A stretch of 64,000 nt of DNA from Chelydra serpentina (GCA_037349315.1 JBAIAC010000026.1:5766001-5830000), one strand, 5' to 3'. Shown: positions 15,501 to 24,579, counted from the stretch's first letter. Numbers and translations: made by a program. The notes: generated by a model not told the origin, from the letters alone.

Positions 15501-18500
15501 CCTATCACCTGTGGGTGAACAGTTTTTCACAACGTGATCACTCTATATCTGACTTCTCATTCCTTATCCTCAAAGGAAACCTGCACAACACTTGCAAAAA
15601 AACGAGGGTGGGAGCTTAAATTCATAACTCTGCTAGACACTAAAAATCATAGACTGAACAGAAATACTGGGTTTATGTTTATTACAATAAACTATATCCC
15701 CTTAACCCCCCCCCCCTTTTATCCTATAACTGTAGAGAAATGTCATGACATTCTTTGGTGAACCAGAATGTACATTCCAGAATCACGATATTCTTGTAAC
15801 TCCCTTGCCAGATGGCATTAAGGGGTTTGTGGGTCACACTATTTTAAACAAGGTTTGTGGTTTTATATACAGTACAGAGACCTTTCGAGCTACAAAGAGC
15901 TCTTCTTCAGGTCTGGGAAAGGTATGCTGAGCGTCACAGCTAAATACAAGGTGGAACAGATTGTTTGGCATAAGTAGTTAGCACATATTCTAAGGGACTA
16001 TTCAAGGTGGAGTGGCCCGTTAATACCGCTACAGTTATAGGACTGGGGTGCACCTATTGTTAACCTGCAAGGCAAAGTAAGGGCTGGCATAGCCCAGAGC
16101 ACAGGGCTTGGGTAGTATGACGGAATGCATCCTTGTATTTACACCCAACACACTACTGTAATAATCTTTGTTTAAAATATGACTTGTAAGGTATCATTTG
16201 AAAACTAATAACTTGCTGTTCAATATTATCATGGTGAAATGTATGTAGCAACATTATATGTAAAGTTATGAACGTAAACTGAAACCATGACTAAAGTGTG
16301 TTTACCAGGCAAGTCTGGGAAGTGAGTAAACCTGTTTCTCAAAGATAAAGGACAAGTTGACGCACCCAACTAGGTGTCATCAAAGCTAATGGGCCATCAG
16401 CTATCAAGTGGCCATTCTTTGGCATGGAAGAGGGGGAGACAAGAGACAAACAGATTTGCATTTTAGCACATACACAGGTGAAAAGAAACAGCGCAACACC
16501 TCTTCCCCACCAGACTCCATGTCTCCTTGCTCTCCGCTGGATAGAAATTTATCTAGGGGTCACTCTTAGGAAAATACATTTCAAAGGGGGACTAACCTAT
16601 AAAAGTGAGGGGTAAAAACACCCCAAATTATGTCTCCCTTTCCATCTCTCTCTTTTCACTTATGAAGACAAAAGAAACAGCCACTGGACCTTGGAAGCAG
16701 ATCCTGGCCTGAGAGTTTGGTCAGCAATGTACTGAAAATCTGTCGTAAGAACATCACCTGAAACCAAGTCTGGTTTGTTAAGTTTAGTATTAGGAAGTGT
16801 TTTATCTTTATTTTTCTAGTAACCATTTCGGACTTTAATGCCTTAATACTTGAACTCACTTAAAACCTAAAATCTTTGTAGTTAAATAAACTTGTTTTAT
16901 TCTTTAATCAAAACTAATCCAGTGTTGTGAACTGTGGGGGTAACTCCATTTGAGATGGGAAGCTGTTGTATCTTGATCCCCAGACTGTCCAAGCGAGAGC
17001 TGGACAGTGCTAAACACATGTTTTGGGGGAAAATCCAGAACTGGGAGTGTGTTGGGGTCACCCTGCATGTGGTAACAAAGGCTGATGGAAGCCAAAGTAC
17101 AGCTGGACTGTGCTGGCAGGCTGCAGTTACACACAGGCACTCAGGGTGTTACTTGAATGCTGGAAGGCTGGTTTGTGAACAGCCCAGATGGGAGCTACAA
17201 CAGCAAAGCATTGTGAGGTACCCAAGTTTGCAGGGTGAAGAATTGTGTGCAGATCACTGCCTATTCCATGCTGGAAAAAAGCCAGAGGCGCTAATAGGTT
17301 GGTGGTGTCAGGGAGCTGACACCCAGGTAAGCAAAAGCAAGACTCCCACATGCTGAAGGAGAGGGGATAACAAGGAGACTCACAGTCTGGATACTCCAAG
17401 AACCATCACAGACTGTGACTGGGTTAACACCTTTGACGCTTTGGGCCCATATATTCCATCTAAATTAACACAACAGAGCCTATTGTGCTGGGAGCTTTAC
17501 AAACACAAAACAAAAAGACAATCCCTGACCCAAAGAACTTGCAAGAAAAGACCTCAAGGTAGCAACCTTGTATGTCTCTGCAGCATAGACATTTCTCAGA
17601 TGTTCTGTGGAATCTGCTCTGAACCTTGTGGGTGGAATGTGTTCCAAGAGTCTCAGGTAACTTTAACACATACATTTGTATGCAAAATTTGATCTGTGTA
17701 GAGAATTTCTGAGCAAAGATAGTCCTGGAATTATCTTCTATGTTTTCTGTCACATACAAAGACGTGAATAGGATTTTAGTCCTACAGAAGGCCATTTGTA
17801 CATTAGGACTATGTAGTCTAGGCTTCACTGGTAAAGTATGCTGTTTATGAAAAAATACAAGTTCAAGTGAAAAACAGATACAACTTAAGCACAAACTAAA
17901 GAGGTGGGCATAAGACTACCTTCTTTACGGAACACTTTATAAGCAAGTTCAGGTATTATAACTTGGATCTCACTGATCCACTGGCTGATTTTATTGTTAC
18001 TAGGAAAGCTGTTCTCAGGGACAGATAATATACAGAACATTTACCCAAATGTTCAAACAGAGAATTGGCAAGACCTAGATTCAAGTCTCAACAAAGAGGT
18101 GATTCACAAATAGAAGAGAAGGTAGAAATTAGTTCTTATAAAAATCTTTTGATTGTAGGATGTCTGAACACAAAAGATCCTTGAATAGTGACTGGATAAG
18201 TTGATGATATGGACACCACATAAATGTCTACATTTTGGTTTTGGCTTAAGAAATCAGAGTTAATAAATATTTCAGGATAGCAGAGATGGGGCAGATGATG
18301 GAACTTGAATGCAAGGACACATGTTTACCTAGAGATATTGATCTATCTGGTGCAACCCTAAATATGGTCTCGTGTCTGCTCCATCATAATACAGAAAATA
18401 TTCAAATACATTCTTCCTTAACACTCTCATTATGGTTACTAATCCAGCAGAACCTGCCCTGTCACTCATAGTTACTGCATATGTTCCATGGATTAATATT

Positions 18501-19926
18501 TATAGCAGGGATTCCCAAACTTTTTCCATGGTGTGGGCCAAATTTAGAGAGATTGTTTCCTAACAGACCGTTCCTCCAACACCATACGAAGTGTAGATGT
18601 AGCTGTGTCGGCTCCAGGATACTAGAGAGACACAGGTGAGGTAATATCTTTTATTGGACCAACTTCTCTTGGCTTGAGAGACAAGCTTTCGAACCACACT
18701 GAGCTCTTGAACAGCTGAAGAAGAGCTTTGTATGGTTCAAAAGCTTGTCTCTCTCACCAACAAATGGTGGTCAAATAAAAGATATTACCTCACCCACCTT
18801 GTCTTTCTGTTCCCCCAACATTCACATTTGAATAGACTAATTCCCCTCCCATTAATAATCATGTAACATCCTTTGGGCAACTATGGCAATTACTTGAATG
18901 GAAAAGTAATATTAGGAAACTAATGCATTTGTAGCTATCTTTTAACATGGTTTAGCAATTGGAAACAAGAAAAGCCAACACCATATAACTAGCCATCTTT
19001 CTGCAGCTCACCAATAAATGCTCCTTATGCCAGAGTTTGAGACTCTCTGATTTTATAGAATCCCACACATGTATGTGGCACTATTCAGAATACAAAAGAG
19101 ATGAGGCCTGTCTCTGATGTGCTTGCAATCCAATGCAAACAAATATCAGTACAAACATGGGATAGCAGTTCATAATACGAGAAATGTGCAGATATCCCAG
19201 GAAGAAAGATCAGCACAGGAAGGCTTCATGAAATAAATGAATTTTAAACAGGGATTTGCAGAAGGAAACAGAAGCTATTCCAAGCACAGGAGGCAGCATG
19301 AGCGAAGTCAAGAAGACAAGATTAGGAGAAGAGACAAAAGGAAGCACAGGAATATAGGGAGTGCAGGATGAAATGAGAGAGACATAGGCAATGGTAGAGA
19401 TGGGGAAAGCCTTGGCGGTAAGGACCAATAGCTTCAATGTAAAAAGTATAGAGATAGGAAGGATAGAGCAGAATGGTAATAATATAATTAAAGTAGTGGA
19501 AGAGAAAGAATCTCAAAAGAAGTGTTTTATATAGACTAGAGGAGAGCAAGCTGGTAGTTATCATCTCAAGGCAGGAGATGACATACAGATGACTTCAATC
19601 TCCAGGGCTATCTACAGTACCTAGATAAACTTAAAAATTCCATCATTGTTCCATTATAGTTGAAATTGTGTTTGTGATATAACATTAATTGTCAGTTGAA
19701 AGGATACAATGTATCCAGCAGGCACCCAGTGGTGAGGCAAGAGAGGCACAAGGATTCCGAAACCGATCAGAGCAAAGAAGAGATATAACAGCCAGGCAAT
19801 AATCTGGAAGGGATGTAGAGGCCAGCTCCAGCCATTCCTTCGGGCGTGCTGAGATTGGACTTCAGCAGTTGCTTCACCCACCTTTTCTGGAGCTGTTTTA
19901 TTAGGAGGTTTGTTGCAGATGTTCAT
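450..19926 (-). CDS. ZDHHC1: ZDHHC1 palmitoyltransferase, 5' six coding exons (partial, runs off left edge)
   Basis: Multi-pass DHHC protein S-acyltransferase of endomembranes; it moves palmitate from its own DHHC cysteine to cysteines of client proteins. Exons in transcription order are 19926-19708, 11936-11761, 10087-9986, 7086-6962, 6381-6223 and 562-450. All phases agree, giving 298 codons without a stop. Seen in the product: N-terminus [17 protein letters not shown]1 in exon 1 ([19 protein letters not shown]); TM2 in exon 2; a cysteine-rich domain containing [14 protein letters not shown]3 and TM4 in exons 4 and 5; then the start of the tail, [13 protein letters not shown]. Order and spacing match vertebrate ZDHHC1 as I recall it. 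The start follows a clean acceptor (CTCTCTGTAG then ATG). The rest of the tail lies beyond position 1. Any 5' UTR exon must lie to the right, most plausibly in the CpG island near 32.4 kb. Confidence 0.93.
1165..4672 (+). mobile_element. CR1 LINE, nearly full length, degenerate
   Basis: Non-LTR retrotransposon of the CR1 clade. In order: 5' region with the GGAGGGCTTTAAACTAGG-like segment near 1470; endonuclease remnants ([10 protein letters not shown] near 2060-2090); reverse transcriptase pieces from about 2900 to 4170 ([28 protein letters not shown]); and a 3' tail ending CTATGAATCTATGATTCC. Frames break repeatedly, and the catalytic FADD box reads FADN near 3620. A turtle SINE interrupts the 3' end at 4338-4515. 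It lies in the ZDHHC1 intron between coding exons 5 and 6, opposite to the gene. The exact 5' end is uncertain. Confidence 0.85.
4338..4515 (-). mobile_element. tRNA-derived turtle SINE (CR1-tailed), nested in CR1
   Basis: Read on the minus strand it starts GGGGGAGGGATAGCTCAGTG (A box TAGCTCAGTGG), then the B-box-like GTTGTGAGTTCAATCC. The body includes CTGGGGCAAAAATTAGGG, and the end is the CR1-like CCAACCCTGATATTCTATGA. It sits between GACAATGG and the resumed CR1 sequence CTAGGGAGGTTGTGG, so it inserted after the CR1. Confidence 0.88.
4673..5285. other. ZDHHC1 intron, no recognised feature
   Basis: AT-rich intronic sequence. The short open frames on both strands resemble no family I know and lack splice or codon support. 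Confidence 0.4.
5290..5790 (+). mobile_element. LINE (L2-like) reverse transcriptase fragment
   Basis: The plus-strand frame holds [14 protein letters not shown], the RT palm motif of L2-type LINEs (LLDLSAAFDTINH in the family). It is preceded by a degraded stretch with the sense of RPxSNL and KVxEK. Only a short, broken segment survives. Confidence 0.6.
6223..6381 (-). CDS. ZDHHC1: ZDHHC1 coding exon 5 (TM4)
   Basis: Acceptor CTTTTTCAG, then TACTAAAGAACAAC, giving [17 protein letters not shown] followed by the long hydrophobic TM4. The donor chosen is CTTA/GTAGGT, because only this phase joins to exon 6 as M-W-N-K-L. A nearby GTATCG is 3 bases further on and breaks the frame. Confidence 0.9.
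6962..7086 (-). CDS. ZDHHC1: ZDHHC1 coding exon 4 (TM3)
   Basis: Acceptor CTTCCTTGGCAG, donor GAAG/GTATCT. It encodes [12 protein letters not shown], a hydrophobic TM3, then [16 protein letters not shown], all characteristic of ZDHHC1. It joins exon 5 in phase to give FEVLKNN. Confidence 0.91.
7283..7821. mobile_element. hAT-like non-autonomous element with internal duplication
   Basis: The right end GTGAATTTGGTAGGGCCC and the left end GGAGGACCCTGACAATTTCAC are degraded inverted ends. The flanks ACTAGATA (7275-7282) and TATAGATA (7822-7829) look like a worn 8-bp target duplication. The interior has a GC-rich unit (CCAAGTCCCCGCCAG-like, near 7405 and 7625) repeated about 220 bp apart. Confidence 0.6.
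7830..9985. other. ZDHHC1 intron, no recognised gene
   Basis: No exon, RNA gene or complete repeat recognised. The overlapping open frames around 8281-8747 occur on both strands without homology I can recognise. Confidence 0.4.
9986..10087 (-). CDS. ZDHHC1: ZDHHC1 coding exon 3 (DHHC catalytic exon)
   Basis: Acceptor CTTTGGCAG and donor TACTG/GTAAGG. The exon encodes [20 protein letters not shown] followed by [13 protein letters not shown]. It contains the catalytic DHHC cysteine and the zinc-binding cysteines and histidines of the domain. The split codon at the donor makes W with exon 4; I recall arginine at this place in mammals. Confidence 0.95.
10088..10900. other. ZDHHC1 intron, no recognised feature
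   Basis: Unremarkable AT-rich intron sequence. I see no RNA gene, exon or complete repeat. Confidence 0.35.
10915..11020 (+). repeat. Ancient amniote interspersed repeat fragment
   Basis: Holds GGCAGGGAACC, then TATCTAGCACAATGGGACCC and GACCTCTAGGCAC. The same consensus recurs at 45040-45115 (+) and, inverted, at 17480-17545 and 39985-40080. I take it for the 3' end of an old LINE; the family name is not certain. Confidence 0.45.
11417..11533 (-). mobile_element. CR1 3' end fragment
   Basis: TCATAGAATCATAGATTCC followed by GACCTCCTGGATAACAGGCC is the reverse complement of a CR1 3' terminus. It is a short 5'-truncated copy. Confidence 0.75.
11761..11936 (-). CDS. ZDHHC1: ZDHHC1 coding exon 2 (TM2 and start of cysteine-rich domain)
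   Basis: Acceptor TACTTCAG then TGTCCAGGAGTG, and a strong donor GATGT/GTAAGT. It encodes [20 protein letters not shown], then PADANV, and ends [19 protein letters not shown]. The SIDPADANV block and the first zinc-binding cysteines are typical of ZDHHC1. Confidence 0.93.
12170..13505 (-). repeat. LTR-like dispersed repeat (tentative)
   Basis: The left part is GC-rich (CCACCTGGAACTGGGG); the centre is AT-rich around TTTATTAACTACAAAAG; the right boundary near GGTGCAATGTCACAGG would read TGTGACATTGCACC on the minus strand. The composition and a TGT start suggest a solo LTR or other dispersed element common in turtles. No coding domain seen. Boundaries are uncertain. Confidence 0.35.
14029..14056 (-). 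ncRNA. Hammerhead-like motif in PLE end
   Basis: Minus strand: core CTGAAGA, an extra A, arms GACCT/AGCTT (only partly paired here), then GAAA. A degraded copy of the motif at 15883-15910. Confidence 0.4.
15883..15910 (-). ncRNA. Hammerhead-ribozyme-like motif in PLE end, stem II intact
   Basis: Minus strand: CTGAAGA (fits CUGANGA), extra A, arm GAGCT, loop CTTTGT, arm AGCTC, then GAAA. It differs from the canonical core only by the extra A before stem II. Activity is not shown. Confidence 0.5.
16100..17430 (+). repeat. LTR-like dispersed repeat (tentative)
   Basis: Non-coding stretch of distinct composition beginning near TGACGGAATGCATCC. It has AATAAA-like signals near 16885 and ends near CACAGACTGTGACTGGG. 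It resembles long dispersed repeats I associate with turtle genomes, possibly of LTR origin. No protein domain seen; boundaries are approximate. Confidence 0.3.
17480..17545 (-). repeat. Ancient amniote repeat fragment
   Basis: TGTGCTGGGAGCTTTACAAA and AACAAAAAGACAATCCCTGA match, inverted, the consensus seen at 45040-45115. Confidence 0.4.
17546..18585. other. ZDHHC1 intron, no recognised feature
   Basis: AT-rich intron; no recognisable exon, RNA gene or complete repeat. Confidence 0.35.
18590..18815. mobile_element. PLE ends fused as an inverted repeat
   Basis: The left half (GAGGTAATATCTTTTATTGG ... GAGACAAGCTTTCGAACC) is mirrored in the right half (GGTTCAAAAGCTTGTCTCTC ... AAAAGATATTACCTCACCC). 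The coding region is absent, so only the two opposed terminal sequences remain. Confidence 0.7.
18715..18742 (+). ncRNA. Hammerhead-like motif, degraded catalytic box
   Basis: Plus strand: CTGAAGA, extra A, arms GAGCT/GGTTC (paired with G-U wobbles), then AAAA where GAAA is expected. Confidence 0.3.
18816..19707. other. ZDHHC1 intron, no recognised feature
   Basis: Adenine- and purine-rich intron (19200-19560). The open frames here are short and unsupported. Confidence 0.35.
19708..19926 (-). CDS. ZDHHC1: ZDHHC1 coding exon 1 (initiator Met, TM1)
   Basis: The acceptor CTCTCTGTAG is immediately followed by ATG. The exon encodes [15 protein letters not shown], a short linker, [15 protein letters not shown]1 and [15 protein letters not shown]. 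The donor inferred from phase is ATT/GTATCC, a poor match to GTRAGT, but it gives GYI-CPG, matching the family's GYxC. No other GT nearby keeps the frame. Confidence 0.92.
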
Positions 19927-20013
19927 CTACAGAGAGCAGGAAAAAACAACAAAAAGATAATCCTAAGGAAAATCCCTTTCCATTACACTTAGCATTCTCA
20001 GAAGGTATGTCCA

Positions 20014-20895
20014 GAGTTTCCAAGGCTAGACGGGATCTATTGTGATCATCTAGTCTGACCTCCTGAATAACACAGGCCATTGAACTTCCCCCAAAAATTT
20101 GTAGAGCAGACCCTTTAGAAAAATATCCAAAACTGATTTAAGAATTGTCAGCAATGGAGAATCAACCACAATCCTTGGTGGATTGTTCCAATGGTTAACT
20201 ACAAATGTACACCTTCTTTCTAGTCTGAATTTGTTTAACTTCAGCTTCTAGCCATTGGATCGTGTTATACCTTTCTCTACTAGATTGAAGAGCATATTAT
20301 TAAATATTTGTTCCCCATGTAGATACTAATAGGTTGTAATCAAGTTATCCCTTAACCTTCTCTTTGTTGAGCTAAATAGGTTGAGCTCCTTGGGTCTATC
20401 ACTATAAGGCATGTTTTCTAATCCTTTAATCATTCTCATGGCTCTTCTCTGATCTCTCTACAAGTTACCACCACCCTTCTTGAATTGTGGACACCAGAAC
20501 TGGACACAGTATTCCATCAGTGGTCACACCATTGCCAAACCAAAAGGTAAAATAATCGCTTTACTTCTACTCAAGATTCCCCTCTTTATGTATCCAAAAA
20601 TTGCATTCGATCTTTTGGCCACAGCACTGGTAGCTCATTATTCACCACCGTCTCCTAATCTTTTTCAGAGTCACTGCTTCCCAGGATCGAGTCCCCCACT
20701 GTGTAAATATGGCCAACATTGTATGTCTCCAGATGTATAAATTTACATTTAGCTGTATTAAAACGCACATTGTTTGCTTGCACCCAGCTTACCAAGCAAT
20801 CCACATCGCGTTGAATCAGTGACCTGTCCTCTTCATTATTTTCCACTCCCCCAATTTTTGTGTAATCTGCAAACGTTATCAGTGTACTGGAAAAC
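20014..20895 (-). mobile_element. CR1 LINE, 5'-truncated
   Basis: The minus strand encodes the RT end: FADYTKI, ENNEEDRSLIQRDVDCLVSW, NNVRFNTAKCKFIHL. It ends at a CR1 3' terminus near 20014. Broken frames. Confidence 0.8.
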
Positions 20896-21554
20896 GTTAC
20901 TGTAATGGAACCCTGATTTTGGGTCCACTCTCTTTGTAGCTGGAGCTCTCAAATCTAGAGAGTTCTGTGAGGATGAGACCTTCTCCCCACCAATCAAAGA
21001 TGGCTTTGTTAGACTTTATAATTTTTCATTCTTTGTTTTTACTAATTTTATTTTAATAAGTTTTAAAACATCACACTTTCTTATATAAAATAATTATGTT
21101 ATCAAACACCTCTCCCTTCATTCTGATTTATTTCCCTGGCCTACTTGTGAATGAGCGGAATATGAATCAAACGCTGATCAGATTCCTAGCTTGTATGGGA
21201 GACAGGCCAACCAGTTCAGAGAAAACAAGAATCCGCTTTCCTCCCTCACCATTCACTCAAACCTAATAATCAAACTGTTTAGAGATTTAATTTTTTTCTG
21301 TTGATCATTACTGCTTCCTTTGCCCCAAACCATGGTGGTTGCCACAATTCCATGGTATAGTCAATACCAAATAATAATACCTCCTGCAACAAAGTGAAAT
21401 CTGCCTTTGTCTTCAATCAAACAGCTTGTTATAGGTTTCTAAAGCTATCACAGGAAAGTTAGGCCTGGTCTACAATACAAAGTTAGGTCGACGTAGGCCG
21501 CCTTGCACTGACCTAACTGTGCTTGTGTCTACACTTAAATTTGTCTCCCACCGA

Positions 21555-21677
21555 TAGGGTGACCAGACAGCAAGTGTGAAAAATCAGGATGGGGGTGGGG
21601 GATAGTAGAAGCCTATATAAGAAAAAGATCCAAAAATCGGGACTGTCCCTATAAAATCGGGACATCTGGTCACCCTA
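21555..21677. mobile_element. hAT MITE (TAGGGTGACC ends)
   Basis: The ends TAGGGTGACCAGAC and GTCTGGTCACCCTA (one mismatch) are flanked by an exact 8-bp duplication CCCACCGA (21547-21554, 21678-21685). Nested in the Harbinger palindrome. 123 bp. Confidence 0.9.
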
Positions 21678-21984
21678 CCCACCGATGCAAATGCCCTGTT
21701 ACAGCAACGCAGTAACACCACCTTCCCAAGTGGCACTGAGCCATGGTTGATGTACTGAGGCCAATGCAGTGTGAGTGTAGACACTGCATTACCCATGTTG
21801 ACCCTAACAGTCCTCCAGCAGGTGTCCCACAATACCCGACTGACTGTTCTGGTCACAACTGTGAACTCCACTGCACAGGGGTCACGGAGACTGGAAGCCC
21901 CCCCACCCCCTTTAAAGACCTGCATATTTTTGAAATGCCTTTTTCCTGATTGCCCAGCTTGGTGAGAACACTAGCAGCGCTCCA

Positions 21985-22395
21985 TTGTTGTATGTCACTG
22001 CCCAGCTGACCATGTCGGCGACATGCTCCAGACACACTCCGGCCTGGAGTAGACAGGAGACATTGGATCTCCTGGGCCTGTGGGGAGAAGGGGCTGTACA
22101 GGCAGAGCTACTGACCAGCCACAGAAACAAGGATATCTATGAGCAGATTGCATGGGGGAATGCAGATGCAGGGATACGAAAGGGATCAGCAGCAGCGCTG
22201 TGTGAAAGCACAGGAACTTCGGCAGGCCTGTGAGGCCAACAGTCGATCCAGTGCCAATCCACAGACCTGCCCCTTTTACAAAGAGCTGCATGCCATACTT
22301 GGCATAGATCCCACCACTACCGCACACACCTCCGGGAATACTTCTGAGATGTCCAAGCCACAAGCCCCTGGCGTGAACAGCAAGAATGAGGAGGT
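21985..22395 (+). pseudogene. Myb/SANT-like Harbinger accessory protein, left-arm copy, N-terminal part
   Basis: One frame reads RHTPAWSRQETLDLLGLWGE, then AVQAELLTSHRNKDIYEQIA. A shift then moves to QQRCVKAQELRQACEANSRS and PQTCPFYKELHAILG. This is the Myb/SANT-like trihelix DNA-binding domain that partners PIF/Harbinger transposase; many host-annotated reptile genes share it. Frameshifted and cut by an LTR insertion just downstream. Confidence 0.7.
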
Positions 22396-22968
22396 GTGTA
22401 GCAGGGTGGTCACCCGCACCTGCCCTCAAGGGCTTGAAAGCAGCCCTGGAGAGGGCTGTGGGTGAGGATGGCTGATTGGGAAAACAGCCACAGCTGCACT
22501 GACACTTATAAGAGGGCAATGGGCCTGGAGCAGACAGTCTCTCTCTGTCTTTAGAGGAAGAAGGGCCTGGCTGCTGGGGAGCTAAAGAGGGACCTGAGGT
22601 GGGGCAGTGCCAGGGGAAGGCACCTGCTTAGGCCCCGCACAAGGCCCTGCAACCTGGGGGGTTTCCAGGCGGGAGCTTCCCAGCTCCTCTGGCTTTCCCC
22701 AGCCCTGCTTCACTCCAGTACCCTTAGCTTTAGGCAGCTAGGTCCCGGTCCCGGTCCCTCTCCCTCCTCAGCTAGAGGGAGACTGCTCTTAGCTCCTGGC
22801 TGACGGCCCTTTATAGGGCCAGCTGTGGCCTGATTGGGGTGTGGCCCAGCTGCGACTACTTCCCCAATCAGCCTGGGAGCTGCTTGCCCCCAGCCACAGC
22901 CCTCTCTTGGGCTGTTTTAAGCCCCTCAGGACAGGAGCAGGATAGGCACCTCATTACAAGGAGAAAGA
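22395..22968. mobile_element. Gypsy-type LTR pieces, head to head
   Basis: The left part starts TGTAGCAGGGTGGTCACCCG with a TATAAGAGGGCA box near 22508 (plus). The right part, read on the minus strand, starts TGTAATGAGGTGCC with CCTATAAAGGGCC near 22815. So the segment begins TGT and ends ACA, with two promoter-like LTR halves facing each other. The junction lies near 22700. Confidence 0.5.
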
Positions 22969-22978
22969 GGAGGTAGAG

Positions 22979-23006
22979 GAGGATAGGATAGGATAGGATA
23001 GGATAG
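22979..23006 (+). repeat. (GGATA)n microsatellite
   Basis: Five to six tandem copies of a GGATA pentamer. Confidence 0.95.
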
Positions 23007-23932
23007 GGGACACGCGGCTGGGGGAGTCCAGCTATGCTGTGAGCCAGGACCTGTTTGAGACTCCACTGCAGTCAAGCATAGGTGAGCCCAATGCAAGGGA
23101 AGGAACCTCGGGTAAGTGTTTAATTGTTTTTTCCATTGTAATGATGTACTGATGGTGCCCCCAATTTAACAGGACACAATAATCAAGCTTTCATTAATTT
23201 ACTCGTACTAGAAGAGGCAGTGGTACAACAAAGAGAGGTGGAGTTGTTGTTATCTGCTTTTCATTCCCCTGTTGAGTTAGGCAAGGAGAACCAAGCAGTG
23301 TAGTTTGTTTATGTACATAGAGATGTCCCTTGAATTCTCCAGAGAGATCTCAATGAAACGTCCATGGGGGTTCTCTGCAATCCTCTCCTGACAGTTTCTA
23401 GGGATGGCAGCCTTATTTCTTCCTCAACGGTAGGACACTCCCACGCCAGTCATCAATAACTTCGGCAGGCACCATTGCAGTACACAGGCTAGCAGCCGAC
23501 GGGCCCAGGAAGCTTTGGGACGCCAGCAGCAGCTGTGCTCTCTGTGCCTTTGTTACCCTCAGGCATGAAATATCGGCTAAAATCACCACCCCTGTGGAAA
23601 ACAGTGCAACTATTCAGTACCATTGCCCTGTACTCATAGTTTCATGCAACCAAGCAATTCCCTCCTCATTTCCCTCACACCTGGAGCGCCATAGTCACTA
23701 TGGCTGCTGCTGTGAGTGGCACCGCACAGAAGCACTCTGGAGCAGAAGTGTCAATAAGTATGTCTTGTTTAAAACTTTAGGGGAGCCAGGGAAGGGAGTT
23801 CTGAATATTAACTTTCACTTTCCGTAGTGACTCTATTGACAATGTTCAGTGTAGTAGCCATGTTAGTCTGTGTCAGCAAAAAGAAAACAAGAAAAATACC
23901 TGTGGCACCTTAGAGACTAACAAACATCTACC

Positions 23933-24247
23933 AATGTGATATATGCCATCATGTGCCAGCAATGCCCCTCTGCCATGTACATTGGCCAAACTGGACAGTC
24001 TCTACGCAAAAGAATAAACGGACACAAATCTGACATCAGGAACCATCACATTCAAAGGCCAGTAGGTGAATACTTCAACCTCCCTAATCACTCAATGACA
24101 GATATAAAAGTAGCAATTTTGCAACAAAATAACTTCAAAAACAGGCTCCAACGAGAAACTGCAAAATTGGAATTAATATGCAAACTAGATACCATTACCT
24201 TAGGCTTGAATATTGACCGTGGATGGCTCGGTCATTACGTTAATTGA
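23933..24247 (+). pseudogene. PLE GIY-YIG endonuclease domain (C-terminal fragment)
   Basis: An open frame of about 100 residues contains VIYAIMCQQCPSAMYIGQTG, RKRINGHKSDI, PVGEYFNLPNHS and GLNIDRGWLGHY. This is the GIY-YIG nuclease fold of Penelope-like retroelements, which nicks target DNA. The motif Y-A-I ... Y-I-G and the conserved Arg/His (RKRINGH) are present. The reverse transcriptase that should precede it is missing, so this is a 5'-truncated copy. Confidence 0.85.
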
Positions 24248-24439
24248 ATTTATTTCCCCCCTTAACACCTTTGTGTCAACTGTCTGTAATGGCCCCTGTT
24301 GATTATCACTTCAAAAGTTTCTACTGATAACAGTTCCTTTCAATTAATTAGCCTCTTAACATTGGTATAGACACTTCCACCTTCTCATGTTTCTTTGAAT
24401 GTATAAATATCTGTTCACTGTATGTTCCATTCCATGCAT

Positions 24440-24468
24440 CCGATGAAGTGGGTTCTTAACCCACGAAA
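24440..24468 (+). ncRNA. Hammerhead-ribozyme-like motif in PLE 3' end
   Basis: CCGATGA (canonical CTGATGA with one T-to-C change), an extra A, stem II arms GTGGGTT/AACCCAC (7 bp, loop CTT), then GAAA followed by GCTTATGC. The changed core U suggests reduced or no activity. Confidence 0.5.
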
Positions 24469-24579
24469 GCTTATGCTGAAATAAATTTGTTAGTCTCTAA
24501 GGTGCCACAGGTATTTTTCTTGTTTTCTTTCTATTGACAATGATACCTCTGTGTGTTGCGGCCTTGAGGCGTTCCCCCT

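Larger units (their letters stand above)
13934..16027 (+). mobile_element. Penelope-like element, degenerate, with repeated pLTR segments
   Basis: The plus strand carries broken pieces of a PLE reverse transcriptase: [11 protein letters not shown] near 14350, [18 protein letters not shown] near 14520, and [20 protein letters not shown] near 14870. Segments of about 135 bp at 14043-14177 and 15895-16027 are direct repeats (CTTCTTCAGGTCTGGGAAAG ... CTAAATACAAGGTGGAACAG) flanking the coding part. Each contains a hammerhead-like motif on the minus strand. Many frameshifts and stops; inactive. Confidence 0.8.
23845..24530 (+). mobile_element. Penelope-like element, short copy with GIY-YIG domain
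   Basis: Bounded by a perfect 12-bp target duplication CTATTGACAATG (23833-23844 and 24531-24542). The first about 80 bp contain the reverse complement of the last about 50 bp (AAGAAAACAAGAAAAATACC; GGTATTTTTCTTGTTTTCTT), the inverted-end arrangement typical of PLEs. Between them is the endonuclease end of the PLE protein, then a 3' region with the hammerhead-like motif and an AATAAA-like AAATAAATTTG. Confidence 0.9.

Noticed and set aside
24421..24542. CRISPR-like or host regulatory repeat
   Set aside because: The repeated words are explained by the inverted ends of a PLE and its target duplication.
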